Assembly (NCBI GenBank): GCA_007644065.1
Contig: VJWN01000001.1
Location: forward strand, 2,742,340 to 2,806,339
DNA length: 64,000 bases
DNA from: Margaritispora aquatica
Taxonomy: Eukaryota > Ascomycota > Leotiomycetes > Helotiales > Discinellaceae
Reading direction: 5' to 3'
Shown: in pieces, positions 23,257 to 34,961 of the stretch
Layout of the letters: the number at the start of each line of letters is the position of its first letter
Position numbering within the stretch: position 1 is the stretch's first letter
Position numbers and translations under genes: made by a program
Notes under the pieces: model-generated
The model's database searches: none
The model's input: only the letters and a program-made list of their open reading frames with translations
What the model was told of the DNA's origin: nothing

Positions 23257-24824
23257 CTTGAAGGGAGGATGCTAACTCTAGATGTGGAAAAGAGTGATAG
23301 CTACAAAGAAGAGTAAGAGGGCACTGAATGTATGGTGAGAGAGTGTCGTGGAGGTGAGCAGGAATTTGGGAGAAAATAGATGGTTATCAAGGTAGCTATG
23401 TACATGGATACGTAGGCTAATTTCATGAACTGCTGCTCGAAATTTATCTTGAGATGATTAGATAGACTGCCTTCGGCAGTTGTACCTCATTGGTGTACGC
23501 CTCATGCACGAATGTCATCTCTATTGAAATCCGTTAATGGACGCTTGCGACGCAGTGGAAGTTGGGTTGTATTCCTTGATCGACATCCTGCAACACAACA
23601 CAATACAATGCAGTACAGTACGTTGGGACTAGGTTGTAACCCATGAGATGGCATGAAGAAATGCCGGGGTATACTTTGATACATTTGTTTGGTTTTGACA
23701 TGGCTCCAACATTGTGTGGACATGAGCTTTCGCCTCCGCAGGTATGGCATGCAAGCCACAATCGTCGAGACTGAGGGAGTTATTAACTGGCAGTAGCCAA
23801 TAGAATGGGCTATAAGTCATCCGGCTGTATATATCCGGCTGTATTTGACGCGAGGACGAATGCAGGCATAATAGACTTACTGCAAGCGCAAGCGAGTGAG
23901 CCAGTTTCGACGGGACCCCTCGCTTGGCAGGATCATAGTATCTTGGGTGTATTTGTATTGTTTCTACATCTAGAATGGCCTATCTATGTATATAACATTG
24001 ATCATAGTAACCCTATTCTGATGATTTCAGCGAGAAGTGTTACTTGTGGAGTCTAAGTAATACGCACTTGAGTTCAAAAACGGTTTGTCTGCTTCAAAGA
24101 CTTGATCTTGGCGAACAATATTACAGGCAAGTATTCGCTTTGATCAGACCACTGCTCAAGCTCTGTTCCCCCCATGGGGACAAACACCGGAGGTGTCCAC
24201 GCCCGCGATTTCACATCCAAAAACTGCGAGGCCGCACAGACTTCGTGGGTGCATTGAATCCCTTGAGCTCTGCCGGAAGCTTGAATCCTGGTCCCGAGCA
24301 TTCTGAGAGCAAGGGCTTTCGGATTGGACGAAAGAACGCCATAATGCGGACAATGCCGCGAACTTTTTCATTGGTACCATTCTGTCGGTATTTTGGAGGA
24401 GTCTGGACCACTGATTGGTGAGGCGGGTCGGCGTAAGTCTCGAAGTATTCTGGGCTATATGTGGTCTGGAAATGTTGCTGCATGATTTTGATTGCGCTGC
24501 TGGGAGGTACGAATCATCTTCTTGGCACGTAACTTTCGTACAGTTTGTAGAGCTGCCGAGTGGGTGAGGACAGTGGAGGTTGATTCTATCTCGTCAAAAT
24601 TCAAGTGGAGTCGGGCGAAAGCAAGCATTTTTGGTTCTGTGTCAAGGAGCATGGCCAGCTAGTTCTAGACACCTACTTCATTCGAAGTGATCGCTTCGCT
24701 TAGTTGGTGTCATGAAAGCTTGATGACAGTGTATTGTATTGTTCACAGGAGGAAGCAGCGGGGTGAAAATTGAGTTCATGACCAATATAGCAAGTTCATC
24801 CACCTTCCACTGATCAACACCGAA
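23257..24824. other. intergenic, no supported gene
   Basis: Promoter side of the MFS gene and 3' side of the O-methyltransferase. Small minus-strand frames near 24211-24652 look mildly codon-like, but I could not build an exon chain from them. Confidence 0.45.
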
Positions 24825-26184
24825 TTATGCTAGAGCACACTCCACTAAACCCTCCCCCTTACCCAAATGGTAGAAATGCACAATTTTCAATCCCAGAGAC
24901 TCAAGAAGTGCTCTCCACTGCTTTTCAGACCGCTCAACCCCACCATGCAGAGACAACATGCCAATATCCCTCCCAACCGACTCCAAACCGCACTTGGTAG
25001 CAGGCAGTATATGATCACTTATTAGCAGTTTCGAGTATCCAGGCACCATCTCTTTAATGACGTTCTTGAGAATCTTCACGCAATCTCCATCAGTCCAGTT
25101 GTGCATGATGTTTGCCATGAAATACACCTTCGCGCCTTTGACTGGCTGCGGCTCAAAAAAGTCGTACTTGATGCGCTCAATGCTCGCGTCTAGCTCTTTG
25201 ACGTCGTCAATCACTGCAGGTAAGTCTTCGAGAATGAATCGGCCTTGCGTAGTGGGGAAATTGGCTTTCAGCTGTCCTACTTCATGGCCTCGTCCGCCTG
25301 CAATGTCAACGAACAGTGCGTCGCTGATCTTGGGATCGAAGGCGTCAATGATTTCCTTTTGTATTGGGTAGACATCTTCCCACGATTGTCCGGTCTTGGT
25401 GGCGCTCATCTTGCCGACCATGAATGTGTTGAAGTTATCGGCAAATGCAGGCTTAGTTTGCCAGAAGCTGTAGGATTCAAGCGGAGTGTCGAATGCGAAT
25501 TGGAGGGGTCCCGAGACTGAGTCAGCTGGCAGTTGGTAGCCATTTGACTTGAAGTAGTCTGGCATTGATGAGATGCTCTTAAGTCCAGCATCATAACTTG
25601 TTGTGGACTTAGTAGGTGATTGTGTCTGGCATACTGACGGAACTTACAAATGGATGAGTCCAGCTTGTACTGAAGGTATCTTCAAGTGTCGAGTAACATC
25701 GTTGGCTTCATAACATCCCTCACCAACCTCTGTGATCAAACCTGCAATAATGAGTCCTCGAAGCAATCTTACTGTGTTAACATGAGCGATGATCACGAAA
25801 GACGCAGCTAACACCTACCAATGAGTTGCTCGTCAACCTTAGTTACAGTTGCCAAGTCCTTGGATGAGATTGACCCGGGTGCGTCAGCAATGATGTTGAA
25901 AATCTTTAGATCTATGGCAACTCTAGCACACATGAACGTGGATGGCTGACATAATGATCAGTAGTGCAGCATCAATTTAGGCTTGTGTAGCTTACAAAAA
26001 ACACGACACGTTGCACGAGATCTTCGGGCTGCTCAATCGCTTGGGTCAATTGGCGCAAGGTATTGAGTAGCTTAGCTCGCGCTACTTTACTACTCATGAG
26101 CTCCTCCAATGAGCTCTCATTGCTTTGAATAGAGACTTCTTCCAAAAGTTTTGCCAGGACAGCATGCTCTGGGGAAGAACCCAT
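24825..26184 (-). CDS. COMT-type O-methyltransferase, four exons
   Basis: Exons: 26184-25996, 25945-25819, 25771-25648, 25596-24825. Phases agree and give 403 residues, the usual size for fungal secondary-metabolite O-methyltransferases. The N-terminal part is the helical dimerisation and winged-helix region (VAIDLKIFNIIADAPGSISS, then VRLLRGLIIAGLITEV and LIHFYDAGLKSISSMPDYF). The SAM-binding glycine loop is DIAGGRGHEVG at about residues 244-254. The catalytic base is the His of MANIMHNWTDGD near residue 312, equivalent to the LHDW motif of the family. It should methylate a phenolic or similar hydroxyl using SAM in the cytosol. The substrate is unknown, and no polyketide or peptide synthase lies in the window. 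Introns carry CTAA-type branch sites. The frame runs 15 codons further upstream without an ATG, so I take ATG 26184 as the start. Confidence 0.88.
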
Positions 26185-27936
26185 TGTGGTGGCGTGTTCG
26201 AAATAATTCTCAAAGGAGCTCAATTGCAAGTTTCAAGATCCTTTGAGACTCAGGTTGACAAATGGTGGAATACGACTCACTCGCTACTTGATGATGTTGG
26301 TGAAGGAAGTCAAAAGCCGAGAGGCGTTCTATTCACACCCGTTGAGGGAAAAAAGCAACTCGCAAATTTGTCCATTTCAAGTTATTGCAAGCCTTCCACG
26401 TGGAATTTATCCAACATCAACCATGTTCACCTAGAACGCGCGGTCTATGTTGTCCAGACAGACTCAAAATGCGAACTCAGATACCTGACTGGCTGGATGC
26501 ATGATACCTGGTCTGAGGTAGCATGGAGGATTTAGACTCCAAACGATGAAGTCTAAAGAAACTTAGTGACAACGGCATTGTGTGCGGGAGGCGTGTTGGA
26601 CAAGAGAAATCCACGATCATGGGTGAGAAAATGGCTGCATCCTTCGGAGAACGTCCTAATTGAGCTAGCTCGGTTTTCGCTAATAACCCCTTCGCTTATT
26701 CCAACCCTAGGAGCTGCATTGATTGATATGCGTTGTTGACTTTGCAGTAGGACTCCAGGGGATGTAAAGATGATTCGATGAGATCGATGTACTTGTCCAA
26801 GTTGAGTGTTCAGCAGAGGACAGCCAATGTCCGATGGATGGTCAAAGACAAGGGGAAAATGGGATGTCGACGTTGCAATGAGGCGATCAAGGGATTCACC
26901 TGTCTCTTCAATTTGCACAGTTGTTTCGGGCATCCAGAAAAATGGTGTGTTTTTGCATTCATGGCTTACTCTTTGCTTAATTGGACCACTAATTGAACTG
27001 GCTTGAGCATTAACGCGCGGGGGTATCTCCCGACCAATGAGAAGAGAGTCACTTCACAGCCATGAATGTAATTTGGATTTGATAACCCTCTGATCATGGT
27101 CTGTTATATATCGATTCTTCTGATATCATGGATGGAGATGGTGGCTTTGTCGTTAAACTTTCTGGGTCCTTGACATGAGATCCAGTATCAAAATTTTGCG
27201 GCGGCAAACCTCTCCAATTCAGCGGGATAATGTCAGCCGATTAATCAAGAGATATAACGAAAATAGGCATTCCTCTAATGGCAATAGGTTCAGATTAATC
27301 AGCATATAGTAATGACAAAACTGCCATATTTGTCATGGGTAATGTCTTGGATGTGACAATCTGGAACTGATGAAGGCACTAATGCTGACTGGAATCACAC
27401 CCCACCGGAAAGTTTCTTCCTTTCAACCTCCAAGAATCGTCCGGACCTCCAATGTATCGAACGCAATTCGTTGGCTCATCACAATACAACCAGGTATCTT
27501 GGTACCCTAGTCGATCCCATTGGAGCCTGCTTCGACTTGAGCGGCGCAGCTAGCCAGATGTAACCAACAATCAAATCATCCAACAACCCCGATCGAGCTT
27601 ACCAAATTGCGCCGGATGTTTGACGTTGCTTCAGACGCACTCGGTGATAAATTGTGGCGCATCACGGTACTTGATGGTGATGGTAGTACAGCATGCGAGT
27701 TGGTATAGCATCGACAGGCATTGCCAGCAAAATCCCCCTGAGCTTTCCAATTTCAAGGGACAGAGCAGACAGGACTGATGGGAAAGATTTCAACAGTATG
27801 AGTATAGTTGTCATGCCCTCAATAAGCAAGTTAAGAAGTGGATAATCCACAGCTTGGACAGGTTCACTCGAGAAAGAAAGATATATGTGAACTTCATTTG
27901 TACCGTACCGAGCTTTAGCACGCGTAAATAACAGAT
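26185..27936. other. intergenic, no supported gene
   Basis: About 1.75 kb between two divergently transcribed genes. A 127-codon minus-strand frame at 26553-26933 is the longest, but it has no domain I recognise. The rest shows short frames only. Confidence 0.45.
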
Positions 27937-29454
27937 ATGTCTATCCCAAGACCAGATGGACCAGATATTGATACAGGTGAGTTAATGTGAGCACATATTG
28001 AATTGAAAGGACTAACCGACGAGTAGGACCGGCGATGCTCGCAACAGGATGGACACTTTACACTATCTCTGCCATCATTGTTGGCGCTCGCATATACACA
28101 CAGTTGAAGATAACTCGGCAATTTGGAATTGGAGATATAGTCATGCTTGCGGCTGTGGTAAGTTCAAAAGACCAAACTGATTCCCTGAGCCTAACTGATA
28201 CGTGAAGTTCTCGGGCTATGTCCACATACTTTTCATGCACCTAGGCCATCACTGGGGATGGGGTCGGCACTTCTTCTATCTCAACGACTATGAGAAGATG
28301 ATGGCGTCTGAAATGACCTTCATCGCGGAACCGTTTGGTGAGACTACTCAAATAAGCAGAAAACGGCAGAAGCTGACTTTATATAGGTGTTCTAGTATCC
28401 ATGTTCGGCAGAGTTTCTTTCTGCTGCTTACTATTTCGACTCTTTGGGACAACGAAAGCTAAGAAGGGGTTCCTCTGGTTCCTGATCGTCGAAACACTCG
28501 TCATAAACTTGGTGACTTGTATCACGATCTTCACGCAATGCGGCGATGTGAGGAGTTTGTGGGACCAGGCTGGACATCCAAGCAAATGCTGGCCTCCGGA
28601 AGTGCAAGCGGTAGGTGCTTTGCACTTAAAAATGCGTCAATGAGCTGACCTTTCTCAGTATATTGGTTTCTTTCAAGGAGGTGAGGGGATTTGGCTTGAT
28701 ATTGTCGACACTTGAGCTAACAAAGGAAATTAGCAACGAACTCTTTAACTGATTTAATACTGACAATTTTGCCTTCCACGATATTCTTTACCCTGCAGAT
28801 GAAGATGAGGATCAAGCTTGGTCTGGCAGCACTACTCGGATTGAGCATTTTGTAAGTTCTTATCGTTAACCTCTTTTGGTTCAGATACCCACAGATCTCC
28901 GAGGATGTACTAACACTCCCAGTGCGTTTGCAGCATCGATCGTGAAAACAGTCAAACTCAAATCCCTAGGCGAGCGCTCAGACTATACGTGTAAGCACCC
29001 CACTTCGCAATGGTCACACCTGCTAACATCCCCTCAAGTCAACACCGTCAATTTCATGAACTGGGTCGTGATCGAAAACACCTTCGTCATGATCGCCGCC
29101 TCCATTCCTCTCCTCAGACCCCTCTTCAACATCGCCAAAGATACAGCCATGACTGCATACGGACAATCCTCTTCCTACGAGCTCGGTTCGCGCAACAAAA
29201 ATACCAAGAACTTCAGCAATGGGTACACGAGCAAGGTTGATAAGTCTGTCGCTTTGACATCGTCGTCTGAGGAGAACATATTGCCGAGCCAGAAACCGGG
29301 GAGGGTGAACTCGATACTAGGTCAGCCAGGTAATCCAGACTTGGAGAATGGAGTGATCAAGAAGGAGATCACCTATCAGGTGAGATACGATAGGGATGAT
29401 GGCAATAAAGAGTCGACTGGCAAGGCGTGGGAGGCGCAAGGTGGGAGACGTTAA
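27937..29454 (+). CDS. fungal rhodopsin-fold 7TM protein (PTH11-like), eight exons
   Basis: Exons: 27937-27976, 28027-28157, 28208-28337, 28387-28610, 28659-28680, 28734-28851, 28923-28990, 29039-29454, giving 382 residues with consistent phases. Several introns have clear CTAAC or CTGAC branch sites. Conserved pieces of the fungal rhodopsin domain follow in order: GWTLYTISAIIVGARIYTQLK, RQFGIGDIVMLAA, GRVSFCCLLFRLFG, FTQCGDVRSLWDQ, ATNSLTDLILTILP and NWVVIENTFVMIAASIPLLRPLF. Seven membrane segments can be placed, with an extracellular short N-terminus and a cytosolic Ser-rich tail of about 90 residues. Relatives of the PTH11 type act as surface receptors in some plant pathogens, while many have no known role. 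I see no CFEM domain. The 22-nt exon 5 is unusually small but is needed for frame. Intron 6 to 7 is also well supported. Confidence 0.88.
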
Positions 29455-30688
29455 GGGTGTACTATGGAACTCCGACTTTGGATGGAGTCGAGTGTGTAAA
29501 GTGGGCATGTTCTGCCCTAGAAATTTGACAGATCCTGCTGGCAGGGGTTAAAATGCATATTTAACTGTAACTTTGTTGTTGTGCCATTAATTGCTAGTAG
29601 TTGACGTTGTCCTCCCCATAAACTCAGGTTCAATTTCCACTTTTGCTGGTTCCGTTTTAGTATACGGACATGAACAAGTTCTGCTTTAACTTGAGCTAAG
29701 AGTGAGTATACCTGAGCTAGTCTGCGCACTGTAATGAGGAACCCATTTTGGCCTCCTTTATGCCCTGGCAACAGTCTCCTTACTGGATTTTACCTGGAAA
29801 TCCGCTTCTGGTCCTTTACAGAATTCCTAGGAAAACAAAAATTGAAATATTTAAGTAACTTGAAAGTTTATCTATATATTGTACTATTCGGATAAGGTAT
29901 AAGTAGGCGGCTGACTGGTTTGGGTGTTGAGCTACCCTAAAGACATTAGGCGAAACACTATAGTAAGAATCTCAGATGGTAAAGTATGACCTTGCTAAAC
30001 TTGAGGAGATCAAAATTGTGCGGGAAATGCAACTAACCGAAATAAAGCAACTCATGCTGTAAAATTTAAATCTATGAAGAACTTTTGAAGTTGTGAAAGC
30101 GAGACTGAGACAGCAAAGCAATAGAACTAAAGCTGCAATACGTAGCGCAACTATATAAAGTATTTCCAAACAGATAATATTTGAAGTGATGACAATGGGA
30201 ACCTTCACTAAATGAATTTGGATAACTTTGAGTTGACAAACTATCATTTTCATCAAGCAACAGCTTTGGCAGCCTTTTGTCAAAGGCTGTAGTTTACTTC
30301 AGAATTGCATTGACAAAACCTCGCCGTCGCAAACTTCTATCTTCGAGTGAAATAAAATGCTTGAGTCTGCTGGAAAGGCCCATAGAACATACTCGCTTTT
30401 GATATACAAAGAAGCTATCGGTTCCAAGTTTCTTTGCGATGCCTTGTGTTGCGGCAAGACTTTGGACAACTAACCCCAACAACGAAAGTCAATCAAATTG
30501 ACAGCAAAACATGCATTCGGAATTGATACGAAATACTTAACCACGCTAAAGTCCATCCGTTTTGCGAGGCTCATGTGACCCGCCTTGGTCTCAGGCTGTA
30601 TTAAAATATTTACTCCATTCGCGACCACAACGCCGACTACACAACTTGCGCGACAACCAAACCCAAACGCAACAACTTCATTGCAACT
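29455..30688. other. intergenic, AT-rich, no supported gene
   Basis: About 1.2 kb of AT-rich sequence with short frames on the minus strand only (such as 29972-30283). They lack recognisable features. Confidence 0.45.
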
Positions 30689-31499
30689 ATGTCTCCATAC
30701 AACAACCCACAGAACACAAATCGCGCTGTGCTTGGCTACAGCCGTAGTTATAGAGACCATATCCTCAGCCGTGATCGCCCATTTCTGCCAACTTGGCACA
30801 ATCTCGAGAAATACCCAAGAATCTTGAGCCAAAAACGTTACTGGGAGGATCTGGTTCATGAGCTCAGGTGTCTGAACTTTGAGCACCCTTCTGATGAGAC
30901 TTTGACCAACCTAAAGAGTCTCATTGGCAAGTAAAGCGCGGAATTCTGGCACTCAGTTCCTTTTGGGATGTGTGGTATGATGTATGAAAGTTTCACTTCG
31001 CAGTCAATTGTCTGAAAGCTAACATGTGGGAACTAGGTCATACTCCCTTGCACCAGAACTCCTTTCGACTGGCTCCTTGAACAGCGAAGCCGACGCCATG
31101 GAAGATTCAAAGAATGAGCTTTTTGTCAACCTCAAGTTCACCGACGCCAAGATCAAGGGTCAAGAAGCTGCTATGAGTGGAAGACTCGCAATTGTACTCG
31201 GTCGTCTCAAAGCCTCCCACCACGAGCCAAACTTCACTCAGTCTCATTAGATTTTTGTCCTTGATCAGACTCGCTTGCTTTGGGCTTTGTACACAGACGG
31301 TGTTGACAATGAAGACTTGGATCGCACTATCAGCGGTAAGATTCGCCCATATGTTTTCAGTAGTGATACTGCATTCGGAGCCGATAGAGTAAAGGAGCGT
31401 GTTGTTCTTCTGGTGGTCTTCAAGATATCCCATTCAAGAGTACGAGGACTTAACTAAATTTCAAGTCTATGCTCTGAACAGGTCTACATCGACAACTGA
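30689..31499 (+). CDS. unrecognised protein, about 201 aa, four exons
   Basis: Proposed exons: 30689-30930, 31037-31193, 31251-31439, 31482-31499. Intron 1 has a GTAAAG donor, an AGCTAAC branch site and a CTAG acceptor. Intron 2 (57 nt) removes an in-frame TAG at 31248. The last intron is the least certain. Without it the protein ends at 31457 after a few different residues. The N-terminal 80 residues are basic and aromatic (YRDHILSRDRPFLPTWHNL, KRYWEDLVHELRCLNF). The middle has KNELFVNLKFTDAKIKGQE, and the C-terminal part has RLLWALYTDGVDNEDLDRTI. No signal peptide or membrane helix. I do not recognise the family. The codon-like quality over three exons, and the way the frame resumes after each intron, argue that it is a real gene rather than chance. 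Confidence 0.6.
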
Positions 31500-32535
31500 T
31501 GTCAAACTGCCAGTGTTGGTATTGATCTTTATCGGAGATGAATAATTAATAACTTTACCCAGCACCTCTGAGCTTATCATCAATACCCGAGTTGTCACCA
31601 CAGCTCCCGAGCCACATGTTACGTCCGGGGAGGTGGAAGATGAAATGCAAATGGATTGAGTCATGGTGTCTCTCTTGGATCTGGCATTGATTTAGAGGTG
31701 TCGAGGCAACAGCAATGGGGCGCAATCCACATGTGGTCCAGAGGTAGTTGCTTCTCTCTTCATGTACTTATACCACGAAGATGACGAGGATGTCACTTCT
31801 AATGTGCAATGCGCAGAGTAAAGACTTATAGTACTGCTATTTCAATTGTCCTTTCAAATCATACTAAGAGAAGAGAGCATGTCATCTTGAACAGTCCATC
31901 AAGGTCCGTTGTCATCAAATGAACATCACTGAGGCATGCTGACTCGCATTCTCGTTGTCTTACCCATAGACTCAACTAATGAATATGCTTGATCTTATTT
32001 TCTCCCAAAGATGAGAAGAAGTACATTAGAATCCTGATGTTAAAATAACCATAAAGTGAGACCCATACGTCTCGGGACCTGACATTACCCCTGAATTAGC
32101 GTCGATCTCAGTTACTTCATGCATGGAAAGGTTCTATCGGTACCTAAAGAGGTACAATAAAATCTTTGATCTGGCTAATAGGACACGAGAGGAATGTTCG
32201 AGTAGATTGATCTAGTTTCATGGTCGTATTGAGTTTGTATCACAACTAGAAGTGCGTATTGCCAAATCGCAATATAGTATTAATGGCTGAATCAGCATTT
32301 GACGGGGGCACCGTGGCGTGGGCGCTAAAAGCAAGTGGCTTGGCTGTCAAATCTCCAGTGGCTTCTCCACCCCCAGCTTTTGAGAAACATCCTGTATTCT
32401 TCATCTTCGATACGACCCTGTTTCTATACTCGCCACCTACCACAGCCTTCCTCACCATTGCAATTCAATCGTTTAACACCTGCAATGCGCTTTTCGATCT
32501 TTTAATTCTACAGTCTCTTCAGATAAACCTTCATA
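31500..32535. other. intergenic, no supported gene
   Basis: About 1 kb without a convincing frame. The last 280 bp are the leader of the next gene. Confidence 0.45.
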
Positions 32536-33418
32536 ATGGCGTCGACACAACAGACAGAACCGGTAGTAATACACCAAGTCCCGGACTGGGAGACACCCAA
32601 TGCGCCTCCAAAGAAATCTATCTTCGACAAAACCAACATCTTCTCTCCGAAAAAGACTCCTATTCTACCATTGACGAAGGAAGGATCGGTAGATGAGGTT
32701 GGATCAGTGCGACGGACTTTCTCAGATAAATGGCTTCATAGATACGGTTGTTTAGGACGTACGAGGTCGACCCTATACTGTAGTCTGGCGGCGCTTGCTC
32801 TGCTCGTACTGGTTCTGGGTCTGGGACTTGGTTTAGGTCTCTCACATAAATTGTCGGTCAATCTCAATACATTCCACCCTGGAACTGCTATCTGAGCTTT
32901 CTTTTCCCTTTGCGCCAGCGCAATCCCCTCTTTTTCCTACGATGACCGGCGCGCTCGGCATCCTCTTTTAGTCTCGAATAGAAATAGTACAGTACAGTAT
33001 TCAAGGAACCGACTAATCCTCGTCCTCTTCTAGAAAAAAAGCAGCATCAGCACAGAATCTGCCACTACCGACAAATGGTGGGATATACACTGGGGAGCTC
33101 ACATACTATTCTCCGGGTCCTGGCTACGGCGCTTGTGGATACGAGAATTCTTCGACAGATGCTATTTGCGCGATTTCACATTTGGTATGGGACGCAGCAT
33201 CAACAAGCTCAAATCCAAACTTGAATCCTCTGTGTGGAAAGAAGATTAGGATTACCAGGTTTGATAGTGCGTTTGGAGGAAATAGGAGCGTGGATGTCGA
33301 GGTGGTGGATAGGTGTGTTGGCTGCGTGGCCACGGATCTGGATCTGTCGCTGAAGATGTTCACGTCTCTGGCAGATGAGGCACTGGGTCGTGTCGTTGGA
33401 AGCTGGGCGTGGCTGTAA
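32536..33418 (+). CDS. membrane-anchored RlpA/barwin-like double-psi beta-barrel protein
   Basis: Exons 32536-32852 and 33034-33418 (233 residues). The intron has a GTCGGT donor, a GACTAATCC branch site and a TTCTAG acceptor. Residues 1-78 are polar and Pro/Lys-rich, and residues 79-102 form one Leu/Gly-rich membrane helix. The C-terminal 115 residues are a double-psi beta-barrel domain: GELTYYSPGPGYGACGY opens it and VVDRCVGCVATDLDLS is the conserved second half. The pattern matches fungal expansin/RlpA-like proteins, which bind or loosen wall polysaccharide but usually lack proven catalysis. With a cytosolic N-terminus and the barrel outside, this would be a type II membrane protein facing the wall. 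It converges on the 2EXR gene, with about 220 bp between their stops. Confidence 0.82.
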
Positions 33419-33638
33419 ATAGAAGGAGTTGTAAAGAGGGTGCACATAATGTTTATTTCAAAGATACCCATTAAACATTATCGATCTTATCTGCTTCTAA
33501 TTCCTTCACAGGAGCTTATAAGCCTCCACGCAGGTATTATTTAATGTGCGGGTGTTAGTCTGATACAAGCATAAGTCGAGAAATTTATTTGAACACTCTA
33601 GACCGAGACGCACCAAAACAACCTCAGCAGCAATCATC

Positions 33639-34223
33639 CTAATGAGGATCCCTCGTGTCCTCCAAAACCACGGGATACAAGCATTCAGGGAACTTCAGAA
33701 CCCCCATCGGAACCTCAATCCCATCCCGTCTCAAACTCCGCAAGTTTAGGTGATTTGCCAACTGGAACAACAAACAATACGTCTTAAGCCCAAAAGCACG
33801 AGACTCACGACATGCACGCAGAAGGGAAGGGATCTCCATCATAGAAGCAACAGAGACAAAGTCTTGCTCTCGATGTAGGTGGAGTGTTTCCCTGTCTATT
33901 TTCTGTTAGCCGAGAGCGCTGAAGTGGGTTTTGGTTGGGGATGTGGAGGGAGGCGCACCAGGTAGCGCTTCTCTCCAAATCTGTTCTCTGAGCTCTGTCG
34001 GTAGATTCATGAAGAGTGCGAAGGTTTGTAAAGGTGGTGTTTCTAAGACGGTGGGCTTGGGACGTGAGTGAAGTGCATCAATTTCAAGACGAACTTCGTC
34101 ATAATTTTGTGGAGTTCCACTATGAGAATGAAAGAGGTAGAGCGTTGAAGTCAGAGCGAGGATCCATAGGAGATTGATGCGAGAGTGCTTGGATTTGATG
34201 AGTTCGCTGCTTGGCGTGGACAT
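33639..34223 (-). CDS. 2EXR-domain protein, two exons
   Basis: Exons 34223-33959 and 33895-33639 give 173 residues. The 63-nt intron has a GTGCGC donor, a GGCTAACAG branch site and an ATAG acceptor. It removes an in-frame TAA that would otherwise follow FSALG. The 2EXR signature is visible as FALFMNLPTELREQIWREALP in exon 1 and SLLRACRESRAFGLKTY in exon 2. This F-box-like family is greatly expanded in filamentous fungi and its function is unknown. One hydrophobic segment (INLLWILALTSTLYLF, about residues 17-32) near the N-terminus may be a membrane anchor, which is not usual for the family. The 2EXR part is shorter than in typical members. ATG 34223 is used because the frame upstream of it opens only at a non-ATG codon. 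Confidence 0.72.
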
Positions 34224-34961
34224 TTCTGGTGTTTGAAGGTCCAAATATAATTATTCTCTAGATGCGATAATGAGAGAGGATGAGCGTATGAGATAAGTCT
34301 GCTGGTACTTTGTTCTGTCGTGGCTTCTGTATGTCTCTACCGCAATCCATTGGAACAAGTGGGGGATGATACTCGCGTTTTAGAACCTGTACATCCCAAT
34401 GTACCGTCAAAGAAACGGGCTTGGAGACAAAGCTGTTACAAAAGTCCAATACATCAGACATGCTTCCCGCACCATAAGGACATGCATAAGATGACGCTGC
34501 CTGGTGTCGTGCGTGGCTATCTGAATTCGTGGCGTCCAATTAAGTCGTCTTGTGAGCTAGGGACTCGCTTGCTCCTGGCGATGTTTTAATGTAATGACTG
34601 GACTGGGTGAAGGAGAAAGCAGCTAGTAAGGTCAGTGGTAACATTACGAATACATATAGAGCAGAGGATGAAAGTATGCCAAGAAACCTCTAGAGACTCT
34701 CTTTCAAATTCTTCACCTCCTACACGAGACAAGTTAATTCGGGAGCATATACCTTTTCAAAATCTTTCTTGAGAGTGGCGTCACCTTTGAGAATCGCGAC
34801 ATTCTCACATTCTTCGTATAAGATCTTCTGATATAAACATTACTCATTAGATATCTCTATCCATCTAATTACTGCTTCATTATTTCGTATGCATGTGTAA
34901 ATGTGTATTAGTCTTCCATCTCCATCTCTACATATATTATAAGTTCAGTATCAAACTTGAC
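34224..34961. other. intergenic, no supported gene
   Basis: About 740 bp between two minus-strand genes. It would hold the promoter of the 2EXR gene and the 3' region of the hydrolase. Confidence 0.45.

Noticed and set aside
26553..26933. 127-codon minus-strand open frame that begins MPETTVQIEETGESL
   Set aside because: It starts at an ordinary ATG and looks mildly protein-like, but no domain, no exon chain and no conserved motif could be identified.
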